The position numbers and the translations under genes were made by a program. From Acidobacteriaceae bacterium (lineage in GTDB: Bacteria; Acidobacteriota; Terriglobia; Terriglobales; Acidobacteriaceae), in the NCBI GenBank assembly GCA_003132405.1, contig PKXQ01000145.1:25971-58705 (forward strand): a stretch of 32,735 nt of DNA, given 5' to 3'. Shown one piece after another: positions 9,261 to 17,540 of the stretch. Positions within the stretch are counted from its first letter, which is position 1. The number at the start of each line of letters is the position of its first letter. Below the pieces are notes generated by a model. It had not been told where the DNA came from and made no database searches. It saw nothing but the letters and a program-made list of their open reading frames with translations.

Positions 9261-9392
9261 ATTTATTATTCCTCCCCGTATTCCTTCTGGACTCGTTCCT
9301 TCCGGCTCCAGTCCTCGGATCGATGAACATTAACTCTATCGTGGAACCGGGCGCCGGGGAAGTTCCAAATTGGTCACGTCCATGTCGCAAAC

Positions 9393-9510
9393 TGTGAAAA
9401 TGTTCGACTCCACAAACCTTTAAGGCCGGCGCTGATGCCCGCCGCCGAACATCTTTATCTTCCTACAACTTCCTGCCGGTTGCCGTCATCCGAAAGATGT
9501 GAAAAAGTTC
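9393..9510 (+). repeat. 13-base direct repeat upstream of the MFS gene
   Basis: TGTGAAAATGTTC (9393-9405) and TGTGAAAAAGTTC (9498-9510) match at 12 of 13 bases and lie 105 nt apart in the intergenic region between the divergent PilZ and MFS genes. The second copy ends 7 nt before the MFS GTG. They could be binding sites for a regulator with a TGTGA half-site, but no identity can be assigned. Confidence 0.4.
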
Positions 9511-9517
9511 TAACAGA

Positions 9518-10864
9518 GTGACCGCGCCGCAAAATTCCGTCACCGCCGAAGCCACAGACGTCAAAACCGCCTCCCCGTCGCGGTGGGTCATAGCCCTCCG
9601 CGCCCTGCGCCATCGCAACTTTCAGCTCTTTTTCGGCGGACAGCTCATCTCGCTCATCGGCACTTGGATGCAGACAGTGGCGCAAGCGTGGCTCGTCTAT
9701 CGCCTGACAAATTCTGCACTCTTGCTCGGCAGCGTCGGTTTTGCCAGCCAGTTTCCCGTTTTCCTCGTCGCCCCTCTAGGCGGAATCACCGCCGACCGCA
9801 TCAATCGGCAACGCCTCGTCATCGCTACCCAAACCGCGTCCATGATCCTCGCCGGCATTCTCGCCGCGCTCACCCTCACCCATCGCGTGCACGTCTGGCA
9901 CATCTTCCTGCTCGCCGGACTGCTCGGAGTGGTCAACGCCTTCGACATTCCCGGCCGCCAGTCCTTCCTCGTCGACATGGTGGGTAAAGAAGATCTGATG
10001 AACGCCATCGCGCTGAATTCCTCGATGTTCAACGGCGCCCGCGTCATCGGCCCGGCGGTCGCCGGAATTCTGGTCGCGAAAATCGGTGAAGGCTGGTGTT
10101 TTGCCGTCAACTCCATCAGTTACATCGCCGTAATCGTCGGCCTCATGCTGATGCATGTGCATAGCCCCGCGCGCATCAGCAAACATTCGCCGATCGAAGA
10201 CATCATCGAAGGTTTCCGCTGGGTCAACCAGACGAAAATTATTCGCGCGCTCCTTTTACTGATCGGCTTAGTAAGCCTCGTTGGCATGCCCTACACCGTG
10301 CTCATGCCGATCTTCGCCGACAAAATTCTCCACGGCGGCGCTCGCGGCCTCGGCATCCTCATGGGCGCGACCGGCGTGGGCGCGTTGTTCGGCGCCTTAA
10401 CCCTGGCCGCGAAAACTGGAGTGAAAGGCCTCGGTCGCTGGGTGACCCTGAGCTGCGCCGGACTTGGAGTCAGTCTTTTTTGTTTTTCCTTCTCGACATC
10501 GCTGTGGTTGTCGGTTGCGCTGCTGTTGCCCGCCGGCTACTCGATGATGTTGCAGATGGCTTGCTCGAACACGCTCATCCAAACCATGGTTCCCGATCAA
10601 CTGCGGGGCCGTGTCATGTCGGTGTATTCCATGATGTTCATGGGCATGGCCCCCTTCGGAGCTTTCTTCGGCGGAGCCTTGGCTCACCGCTTCGGCGCGC
10701 CCATCACCGTAGCTACCGGAGGCATAGCTTGCGTCCTCGGTGCAATCTGGTTTGCGCGGGCCCTCCCCGACCTCCGCGTCGAAGCCCGACGCCTGATCAT
10801 CGCGCAAGGTATGGCCGCCGGCGAACCCGCCCAGGAACTGGACGCCCAGCCAGTAGAAGAGTGA
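9518..10864 (+). CDS. MFS exporter (EntS/MFS_3-like)
   Basis: A 448-residue inner-membrane transporter with about twelve hydrophobic helices. It opens with the family's RHRNFQLFFGGQLISLIGTWMQTVAQAWLVYRLT block and has the loop 2-3 motif PLGGITADRINRQRL and a matching PDQLRGRVMSVYSMMFMGMAPFG in the second half. This subfamily contains the enterobactin exporter EntS and macrolide exporters; the substrate here is unknown. The start is GTG with no strong Shine-Dalgarno; the first ~20 residues before the first helix are hydrophilic. It is divergent from PilZ and 80 nt upstream of the permease. Confidence 0.85.
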   Translation: MTAPQNSVTAEATDVKTASPSRWVIALRALRHRNFQLFFGGQLISLIGTWMQTVAQAWLVYRLTNSALLLGSVGFASQFPVFLVAPLGGITADRINRQRLVIATQTASMILAGILAALTLTHRVHVWHIFLLAGLLGVVNAFDIPGRQSFLVDMVGKEDLMNAIALNSSMFNGARVIGPAVAGILVAKIGEGWCFAVNSISYIAVIVGLMLMHVHSPARISKHSPIEDIIEGFRWVNQTKIIRALLLLIGLVSLVGMPYTVLMPIFADKILHGGARGLGILMGATGVGALFGALTLAAKTGVKGLGRWVTLSCAGLGVSLFCFSFSTSLWLSVALLLPAGYSMMLQMACSNTLIQTMVPDQLRGRVMSVYSMMFMGMAPFGAFFGGALAHRFGAPITVATGGIACVLGAIWFARALPDLRVEARRLIIAQGMAAGEPAQELDAQPVEE

Positions 10865-10927
10865 ACCACTGACACGAACGAACTGGGGATTCTCATGGGG
10901 GCCTCAAACAATCTTGGTTTGACGTAA

Positions 10928-10959
10928 GATCACCCGATCACCCGATGACCCGATCACCC
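10928..10959 (+). repeat. octamer array containing the permease start codon
   Basis: Four 8-base units in tandem: GATCACCC (10928), GATCACCC (10936), GATGACCC (10944), GATCACCC (10952), followed by a decayed GATTCCTC. The single C-to-G change in the third unit creates the ATG at 10945-10947 used as the permease start. Eight is not a multiple of three, so unit gain or loss downstream of the ATG would shift frame. Confidence 0.9.
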
Positions 10960-12273
10960 GATTCCTCTCCCGTCCTACGCAAAGCCAGCCTCTTCTACTT
11001 CGTCTTCGTAATGTTCTCCTACACCACCGGAGGCCCTTTCGGACTCGAAGCCATGGTCTCGACCAGCGGCCCCGGCATGAGCCTGATTTTCCTTTTGGTC
11101 ATCCCATTCTTCCTCAGCATTCCCGTCTCGCTGGTCGCCGCCGAGCTCACCACCGCCATGCCCGTCGAAGGCGGCTTTTATCGCTGGACCCGCGCCGCTT
11201 TCGGCGACTTCTGGGGATTCCTCTCCGGCTGGTGGAACTGGACCGCCTCATTCCTTCTCGGCGGCTCCTACGCCGTGCTCTTCGCCGACTATCTCACCTA
11301 TTACTTTCCGGGAATCGTGGGCTGGAAACACTGGCTGGTTTCTTTCGCACTGATTGCGCTGATCACGTGGGTCAATATTCTCGGCATTCAGATGGTCGGC
11401 AAAGCCGCCACCCTTTTCGAAATATTTATTTTTATTCCGGTGATCGCCATGGTCGTGATCGGCCTGGCCAAGTGGCATCACAATCCGTTCCTGCCTTTAG
11501 TCCCGCCGCACCAACCGTTCTCCAAAGCCTTCGGAGTGGGACTAGCGTTGGTCATCTGGGGTTACTCCGGATACGAACAGGTCTCAAGTGTCGCCGGAGA
11601 GGTCGAAGACCCACGGCGTTCCTATCCACGCGCCCTAGCCCTGGTCATCCCGATCTCCGTCGCAACTTATTTCTTGCCGACCTTCGCCGGCCTTGTCGCG
11701 CTCGGCAACTGGCAACAATGGAACGATGGATACTTCTCCACTGCTGCCCTGCTCATCGGCGGCCCATGGCTGGGCCATCTCATGACGGTCGGAGCGATGG
11801 TCGCTAACGTGGCGCTCCTCAATAGCACCATGCTCACGGCTACGCCCATGCCCTTTGCCATGGCCGAAGATGGATATCTTCCGCCATTTCTAACGCGCCG
11901 CCATAAGCGTTACGGCACACCCTGGATCGCGATCCTGATCTCCGCCGCAATTTATGCGTCGCTGGCCCTCCGGTCGCTTGGCGACCTGATCACCATCTAC
12001 GCTTTTCTCCGCGGAGCCACAACTGTATTGACCGTTCTTTCCGCGTGGGGACTGCGCCGCAAGCGTCCCGATCTGTCGCGAGCCTTCCGCATCCCCGGAG
12101 GCAATCTCGGACTCATCTACGTGATCGCGACGCCCTTCGCCATGACCTGCGTAGCGCTGCTCAACAGCGACCCCGTCGCCAAACGCTGGGGGCTGTGGGC
12201 GCTGGCTGCGGGCCCGGTTTTTTATTTTGTATGCAAATGGTTCGCCAAGCGCGCCGCCCAAAAAGCGTGGTAG
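10945..12273 (+). CDS. APC-family amino-acid permease
   Basis: A 442-residue inner-membrane permease of the amino acid-polyamine-organocation superfamily with about twelve helices. Typical segments are TTGGPFGLEAMVSTSGPG in helix 1 (the broken helix that binds substrate), VAAELTTAMPVEGGFYRWTRAAFG (helix 2 and the following loop) and WGYSGYEQVSSVAGEVEDPRRSYPRA in helix 6. The style is closest to the PUT/LAT-like amino-acid or polyamine transporters. The start codon lies inside an octamer repeat and has no Shine-Dalgarno; no later ATG before helix 1 is better. The amidase starts 83 nt downstream, which would fit uptake followed by amide hydrolysis. Confidence 0.88.
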   Translation: MTRSPDSSPVLRKASLFYFVFVMFSYTTGGPFGLEAMVSTSGPGMSLIFLLVIPFFLSIPVSLVAAELTTAMPVEGGFYRWTRAAFGDFWGFLSGWWNWTASFLLGGSYAVLFADYLTYYFPGIVGWKHWLVSFALIALITWVNILGIQMVGKAATLFEIFIFIPVIAMVVIGLAKWHHNPFLPLVPPHQPFSKAFGVGLALVIWGYSGYEQVSSVAGEVEDPRRSYPRALALVIPISVATYFLPTFAGLVALGNWQQWNDGYFSTAALLIGGPWLGHLMTVGAMVANVALLNSTMLTATPMPFAMAEDGYLPPFLTRRHKRYGTPWIAILISAAIYASLALRSLGDLITIYAFLRGATTVLTVLSAWGLRRKRPDLSRAFRIPGGNLGLIYVIATPFAMTCVALLNSDPVAKRWGLWALAAGPVFYFVCKWFAKRAAQKAW

Positions 12274-12355
12274 GCTTCGCGATAACGTTGAAGATTTATC
12301 TTTTCTTGCGACGGCTTGCGACGCGAGAGATCTGCATTTTTGCGGCGAGGATCAT

Positions 12356-13753
12356 GTGACCTACTCCATCGGCGAACTAGGCCATAAAATTCGCAACCGC
12401 TCCATTTCGCCCGTCGAACTTACACACGATTGCCTCACGCGTATCGAAAAGCTCAACCCGCTACTTAACGCCTTCATCACGGTCACAGCCGAATCCGCTC
12501 TCGAACAGGCTCGTCTCGCCGAGCGCGAAATCTTTCGGGGTAAATATCTCGGCCCGCTCCACGGCATTCCAATCGGGATCAAAGACATCATCGATGTCGC
12601 GGGAGTTCGCACGACTGCGGCCAGCGCCCAGTTCAGCACTCCGCCGAAGGAGCGAATGCCTACCGAGGATGCCCAGGTCGTCCGCCGCCTCCGCCGCGGC
12701 GGCGCAGTCATTCTTGGTAAGCAGAACCTCCACGAATTTGCCTATGGCGGCAGTTCGATGGTCAGTTTCTTTGGAGAAGTGCACAATCCCTGGGACACGA
12801 CGCGCATCGCTGGGGGATCTTCCGGAGGCTCTGCGGCCAGCGTGGCGGCCGGTCTGGGCTTCGCAGCCGTCGGCACCGATACTGCCGGTTCCATCCGCCT
12901 GCCCGCCGCCTATTGCGGCGTGGTCGGACTCAAACCAACCTACGGCCGCGTCAGCACTCGCGGAGTTTTGCCGCTGTCATCGTCCTACGATCACGTCGGG
13001 CCGCTCACCACCTCGGTCTATGACGCGGCCCTGATGCTGCAGGTGCTGTCGGATTATGACTCGCCGAATCCTAGCGCTGATCATCCGGTGCCGAGCCTCA
13101 TCTCGGCGTTCGATGAATTTCCAGGCAATCTGCGCGTCGGCATTCCGCGAGCATTTTTTTTCGACGACCTCGACCCCGAGGTCGCCGCCGCCATCGACCA
13201 AGCGATCCATATCTTCGCCAGCCTTCACACTGAGATTCGCGATATCAAGCTCGAGGTTCCGACCGATCGCACCCTCGCCAGTGCCGAAGCCTATGCGTAT
13301 CACAAGTCGCTCGTTGAAAAATCACCAGAGCTTTACCAGCCCGAGACGTTGAGGCGCATCCAATCCGGAGCCAACATCTCTGCACACGATGCTCTGCGTG
13401 CCAGCCGCGAACTACAGGCGAGCCGTCATACCATCCAGGAAGTATTCAATGACGTGGATGTGCTGCTGACACCCACGGTTCCAATTCCGCCGCCGAAGAT
13501 CGCAGAGCTGAAAGCGAATCCCGACCAACTGCGTCCGCAAGAGCTGACGATGCTTAGAAACACGCGCCCCTTCAACGTCTGGGGTATCCCCACGATTTCC
13601 GTCCCGTGTGGATTTACGAAAGATGGCATGCCCATTGGATTGCAGCTGGCGGCTGCTCCCTGGCGAGGAATCGTGCTACTGCAGGCCGCACAAGCGTATG
13701 AACAAGCGACAGAGTGGCACAAAAAGATGCCGGAAGTAGCAAGAATCACGTAG
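12356..13753 (+). CDS. amidase-signature hydrolase (GatA-like)
   Basis: A 465-residue amidase-signature enzyme. The Ser-cisSer-Lys triad is complete: Lys76 in GIPIGIKD, the cis-Ser in GGSSGGSAA (about Ser155) and nucleophile Ser179 in TDTAGSIRLPA. It resembles GatA of the tRNA amidotransferase (KPTYGRVSTRGVLP follows the nucleophile), but no gatB or gatC is near and the TDTAGSIR form, with Ala before Gly, differs from the usual GatA SDTGGSIR. A stand-alone amidase is therefore more likely. The GTG at 12356 is chosen: GAGG lies 5 nt upstream and it avoids the long overlap with the permease that an upstream in-frame start would give. Confidence 0.82.
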   Translation: MTYSIGELGHKIRNRSISPVELTHDCLTRIEKLNPLLNAFITVTAESALEQARLAEREIFRGKYLGPLHGIPIGIKDIIDVAGVRTTAASAQFSTPPKERMPTEDAQVVRRLRRGGAVILGKQNLHEFAYGGSSMVSFFGEVHNPWDTTRIAGGSSGGSAASVAAGLGFAAVGTDTAGSIRLPAAYCGVVGLKPTYGRVSTRGVLPLSSSYDHVGPLTTSVYDAALMLQVLSDYDSPNPSADHPVPSLISAFDEFPGNLRVGIPRAFFFDDLDPEVAAAIDQAIHIFASLHTEIRDIKLEVPTDRTLASAEAYAYHKSLVEKSPELYQPETLRRIQSGANISAHDALRASRELQASRHTIQEVFNDVDVLLTPTVPIPPPKIAELKANPDQLRPQELTMLRNTRPFNVWGIPTISVPCGFTKDGMPIGLQLAAAPWRGIVLLQAAQAYEQATEWHKKMPEVARIT

Positions 13754-13792
13754 GGACAGACGCCCCGTCTGTCCAGCCGAGCGAAGCTCGGC
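13754..13792. repeat. twin perfect hairpins between amidase and tyrS
   Basis: Directly after the amidase stop, GGACAGACG (13754-13762) pairs with CGTCTGTCC (13766-13774) around a 3-nt loop. One base later GCCGAGC (13776-13782) pairs with GCTCGGC (13786-13792) around GAA. Both stems are perfect. The site lies between convergent genes and may act as a bidirectional terminator or as a REP-like element; there is no U-tract. Confidence 0.8.
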
Positions 13793-13830
13793 AAGGGTTG
13801 GATGTTGGGAGGTGCCACGCCTACGCAGCG

Positions 13831-15069
13831 CTAGGAAAGCACCACTTTCTTAATCCTTCGTCCGAGCCGGACCGTGATAGTCGCACCCATGTGAGCCTTG
13901 ACACTCGGCGAAGTTGTCTTCACCCCATCCACGCTGACAGCGCCCTCTTTGATCTTCCGATCCGCTTCGCTCGTGGATGCGGCAAAGACGATCTTAACCA
14001 GAACCTTCGCCAGCCGAACGCCATCGCCCTCGCGATTCGCAACTTCGGCGAAAGGAACCATGACAGTTTCGATTTCTTCCGGCACCTGGTCTTTTTGAAA
14101 CTGCTTCGCCCAATCCACCGCCGCTTTTTCCGCTGCCGCCGCCGAGTGAAAATCCGCCACAATAGACATCGCCAGCTCCTTCTTCAACGCCATTGGATGC
14201 TCTTTCCCGCTCGCTGCATTCGCCTTCATCGCCGCGATCCTCTCCACTCGCACATCGGTCAGAAGTTCGTAATACCGCCACATCATTTCATCTGAAATCG
14301 ACATCACTTTGCCGTACATCTCTAGCGGCGGCTCGTGGATTCCGATCGCGTTGCCGAGCGACTTCGACATTTTGTTGACGCCATCGAGGCCTTCGAGGAT
14401 CGGCGTCGTTAGCACAACCTGCGACTCCTGGCCGTAGGCTCGCTGCAACTCGCGCCCTACGAGGAGATTGAATTTCTGATCGGTTCCGCCTAGTTCGACG
14501 TCGGCTTCGAGCGCAACGGAGTCATACCCCTGGGCTAGTGGATAGAGCAACTCATGCATGGCAATCGGCTTCTCGTCGTGGAAGCGCTTGTGGAAGTCCT
14601 CGCGCTCCAGCATCTGCGAAACGGTGTACTTTGCCGTGAGCCGAATAAAATCTTCTGCTGAGAATTTCGAGAACCAGCGGCTGTTAAAGTCGACTACCGT
14701 TTTTTCCGGACTGAGAATCCGAAAGACCTGCGCTTTATAAGTCTCGGCGTTCTCTGCAATCTGCTCGCGGGTCAGCGGCGGACGGGTCGCCGATCGCCCC
14801 GTGGGGTCGCCGATCATCCCGGTGAAATCGCCGATCAGAAAAATGACGGTGTGTCCGAGGTCCTGAAAATGTTTGAGCTTGCGCAGCAGGACGGTGTGCC
14901 CCAAATGCAGATCGGGAGCGGTGGGATCGAATCCCGCTTTTACACGCAAAGGCTTGCCCGACGCGAATGAGCGCTCAAGCTTCGAGCGCAGTTCTGATTC
15001 TTTGACGATCTCAGCTGCGCCTTTTTTTATGTAGGCCAGCTGTTCATCAACCGCTGGAAAGTTAGCCAT
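13831..15069 (-). CDS. tyrS: tyrosyl-tRNA synthetase
   Basis: Class I synthetase that charges tRNA-Tyr. The 412-residue protein has the HIGH-equivalent HLGH (residues 55-58, in [13 protein letters not shown]), the tyrosine-pocket segment [16 protein letters not shown] at 233-237, and a C-terminal S4 domain (about 340-410, [15 protein letters not shown]) that binds tRNA. The [14 protein letters not shown] form is typical of the TyrZ-like group. It follows rsmD by 9 nt and is probably cotranscribed with it. Confidence 0.96.
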   Translation of the reverse strand: MANFPAVDEQLAYIKKGAAEIVKESELRSKLERSFASGKPLRVKAGFDPTAPDLHLGHTVLLRKLKHFQDLGHTVIFLIGDFTGMIGDPTGRSATRPPLTREQIAENAETYKAQVFRILSPEKTVVDFNSRWFSKFSAEDFIRLTAKYTVSQMLEREDFHKRFHDEKPIAMHELLYPLAQGYDSVALEADVELGGTDQKFNLLVGRELQRAYGQESQVVLTTPILEGLDGVNKMSKSLGNAIGIHEPPLEMYGKVMSISDEMMWRYYELLTDVRVERIAAMKANAASGKEHPMALKKELAMSIVADFHSAAAAEKAAVDWAKQFQKDQVPEEIETVMVPFAEVANREGDGVRLAKVLVKIVFAASTSEADRKIKEGAVSVDGVKTTSPSVKAHMGATITVRLGRRIKKVVLS

Positions 15070-15078
15070 GCGTAGTGA

Positions 15079-15669
15079 TTATAACGATGCGGGTAACGGG
15101 AGGGCCTCGCGGCGGTAGAAGCTCAGCGCAGCATCCCCCTGCAGCAGTTTCCGATAGCGCCGCAATTCCCCAGACGCCTCGCCGGGATCGAACCTTTTCT
15201 GATGCTCGGCGATCACGATGCAACGCTCGCCCAGCAATTTTGATGGCGCTAGCGCCGCCAGCGTCTTCGTATACTCACCCTGCATCGAGTAAGGCGGATC
15301 GAGAAACACACAATCGGCAATGCATCCTGCCGCTTCCAATTGCCGCAACGACTTCGCAGCGTCGGCCTTTACGATCTGAAATCCGCTCGAAATTCGTAAC
15401 GACTTCAGATTCGCGGCAATCACTTCTGCCGCGGCTTTCGACGAATCTACGAAATACACTTTGCCCGCACCGCGGCTCAGGGCTTCGATGCCGACCGCAC
15501 CCGTCCCGGCATACAAATCGAACCATACCGATCCCTCCAACGCCGCCGCATTGCCCGCACATAGAACGTTGAATAAGGTCTCGCGCAGCCGATCTGACGT
15601 TGGACGAATCTCCAGCCCCTGCAACGACCGCAACGTCCGCCGCCGATATTCGCCTGCGATCACGCGCAT
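15079..15669 (-). CDS. rsmD: 16S rRNA (guanine966-N2)-methyltransferase
   Basis: RsmD methylates N2 of G966 in 16S rRNA using S-adenosylmethionine during 30S assembly. The 196-residue length fits the family. It begins MRVIAGEYRRRTL and has the RPTSDRLRETLFNVL segment, the SAM-binding loop DLYAGTGAVGIEALSRGA (residues 51-68) and the catalytic DPPY at 124-127. It lies 9 nt upstream of tyrS and 129 nt downstream of the PD-(D/E)XK-like gene on the same strand. Confidence 0.95.
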   Translation of the reverse strand: MRVIAGEYRRRTLRSLQGLEIRPTSDRLRETLFNVLCAGNAAALEGSVWFDLYAGTGAVGIEALSRGAGKVYFVDSSKAAAEVIAANLKSLRISSGFQIVKADAAKSLRQLEAAGCIADCVFLDPPYSMQGEYTKTLAALAPSKLLGERCIVIAEHQKRFDPGEASGELRRYRKLLQGDAALSFYRREALPLPASL

Positions 15670-15798
15670 AATTTTCTCGCGGGGACGTAGCGCACCCGGC
15701 CCCGTCCAGATTGCGATTGAGGAGTAACGCGGAATCGCCGATCAGATTGGATTGAGTTTTTCGCGGAAACAATCCTAGCATCTCCGCCTGCGCAAGTT

Positions 15799-17337
15799 CT
15801 AAGCTGCGCGAGCCGGTTTGCGCACCGGCCTCTTGCGGAACACGACCTTAATCTCTTCGCGCCAGTGCTCGTCGATTCCGACCACTTCCCAATCAATCTC
15901 CGGCGACAGATAACGGAGAATCGTGTCTGTAGTGGGGTGCACACGCAGAGCTGGCGCCACCAGCATGAGCAGCGGCTTCTGCGGCGAGATGTCGCGTCCG
16001 GGAAAATAGCCGAATTGCTGAAACTCTCCGCGACTTTGATGCCAGGCGACGCGTGACCAGTAATCCACACCCTGCAATGGCAGATGCAAATCCTCATCAG
16101 CTTTGAGTTCGATCACCGCCAGTCGCCCCTCGCGAGTTGTGGCCAGAACGTCAATCATCGCTCGATCTGCCGCGGCAAACGCGGGTACCTGCGCGTAAAT
16201 CGGTTCCGGCCGCAGTCGCCCATCGAGCGCAGCAATATTGCCGAACACCAGCGACTCCAGCCAGCGCTCCGGGTGCATACGCCACAGAGCATGGTTTTTC
16301 GGACCATCCTTACAACGCACCACCGCCGCCAGCCGCACCAGGTCGCCAAACTGCGTTTCGTTCTCGACGTTGAGCACGCGCTCTTCCGGTCCCACCCCGA
16401 AAGCGATTTCCTCGCTGCTTTCAAAATTTCGCGGGTCATGCGCGATCCGCGCCTGTGCAAACTCGAGGCCATGCCGCCGGAATGAAACTAGCGCTGGCGA
16501 CAGCACGACAACTTCCGCCTGCGGCAGAATTTCGCGTATGCGCGCAATCGATTCCGCAAAGCGCTCGCGGGTCAGCCGTTCGTCCACCGAGTGGACCAGC
16601 CGTGTCGCTAGATTGCCACGATCGCCGAGATCGGCTGCTACGAGCGCGTCTTCGCGTTGGTCGAACTCATACAACTGCCATTTCGCTGCCATAGGATGCA
16701 GATGCGCCATGCGCTCGCGCGTCAGGGCGACCGTATCTTTCGGCACAATCATGGTGAGCCCCTCGACTACATTCCTTTCGCTTTGTGCCAACCGGCACGC
16801 CTCCAGCCATAGGATTCCGCAGGCGAGCGCGCCATCGACGGTCGATTGCGTCTCCTGATTGTTCACTCCAACGATCGCCATCGCGCGCTGCCCCTGGCGC
16901 AGCCAGCCACGCAGATAGGCCGGACCAAAGGAATGTTCGAGATCGACACTTGTCGTCAGCCGTATGACGGTCCATGCTGGAAAATATCTGCCCAGCGCGC
17001 GGCGCAGGCGAGGCTCGTAGGCGGCGCGTGCCGCCCTTCGCGCCGCAGGTGAGCGCTGATCGCGATCACGACAGAAGTCGAGACGGGTCGGACGATTCTG
17101 CCCCATGCGCTGCACCTGTAACCGCAGCGTGGTGGCCTTTACTTCCGCGTCGAGCACGCGACGAACGACATTACGTTCGTGCGACCAGAGATGCAGCAGG
17201 CACTTGTTGTACTCGCCTGAGATCGAATACTTCGACTCCGACAGATTAAATGCGATGGCGCCGTCTTCGATCACCACCGCGGCGCGTGCGCCATCGAGAA
17301 ATTCTGCAAGCACTTGACCGAGCGATTCGGGGGTCAT
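15799..17337 (-). CDS. uncharacterised protein with PD-(D/E)XK nuclease-like core
   Basis: A 512-residue protein I cannot name. The C-terminal third (about residues 355-440) has the order of a PD-(D/E)XK nuclease: HPERWLES (Glu357/Glu361), then AMIDVLAT (Asp396), then RLAVIELKADED (Glu410, Lys412), then LPLQGVDYW (Gln422, Tyr426). This resembles the catalytic half of NucS/DUF91-like and restriction-type nucleases. Residues 1-100 hold a Ser/Lys/Tyr-rich block (SESKYSISGEYNKCLLHLW) followed by a basic Arg-rich stretch that could contact nucleic acid. Residues 130-320 look like a separate alpha/beta region without recognisable motifs. No signal peptide or membrane helix is seen. It lies upstream of rsmD and tyrS; its role is open (DNA repair, RNA processing or defence). 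Confidence 0.7.
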   Translation of the reverse strand: MTPESLGQVLAEFLDGARAAVVIEDGAIAFNLSESKYSISGEYNKCLLHLWSHERNVVRRVLDAEVKATTLRLQVQRMGQNRPTRLDFCRDRDQRSPAARRAARAAYEPRLRRALGRYFPAWTVIRLTTSVDLEHSFGPAYLRGWLRQGQRAMAIVGVNNQETQSTVDGALACGILWLEACRLAQSERNVVEGLTMIVPKDTVALTRERMAHLHPMAAKWQLYEFDQREDALVAADLGDRGNLATRLVHSVDERLTRERFAESIARIREILPQAEVVVLSPALVSFRRHGLEFAQARIAHDPRNFESSEEIAFGVGPEERVLNVENETQFGDLVRLAAVVRCKDGPKNHALWRMHPERWLESLVFGNIAALDGRLRPEPIYAQVPAFAAADRAMIDVLATTREGRLAVIELKADEDLHLPLQGVDYWSRVAWHQSRGEFQQFGYFPGRDISPQKPLLMLVAPALRVHPTTDTILRYLSPEIDWEVVGIDEHWREEIKVVFRKRPVRKPARAA

Positions 17338-17540
17338 CGTCGAATTGTTCGCTTTAGGTGGCGCGCCGTCAGTGACCGCTGGACGCGGAGAATGGTTGGA
17401 TTCCTCCCACGTTGGGAAAGCCTCACTTCAGTAATCGCGGGGCTTCGCGCGACGATCTTCTGATCATGGGATAATTGAAGAAAGCCGTTGGCATTAGTCG
17501 GCAAGCGCCGGAGTCGTTTTCAAGCCAGGGGCATCAAAAT

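Noticed and set aside
12227..12355. Longer amidase start at 12227
   Set aside because: It overlaps the permease and adds residues unlike amidases; GTG at 12356 has a good GAGG.
12356..13753. Calling the amidase gatA
   Set aside because: No gatB/gatC nearby and the nucleophile segment differs from the usual GatA form; kept as a general amidase.
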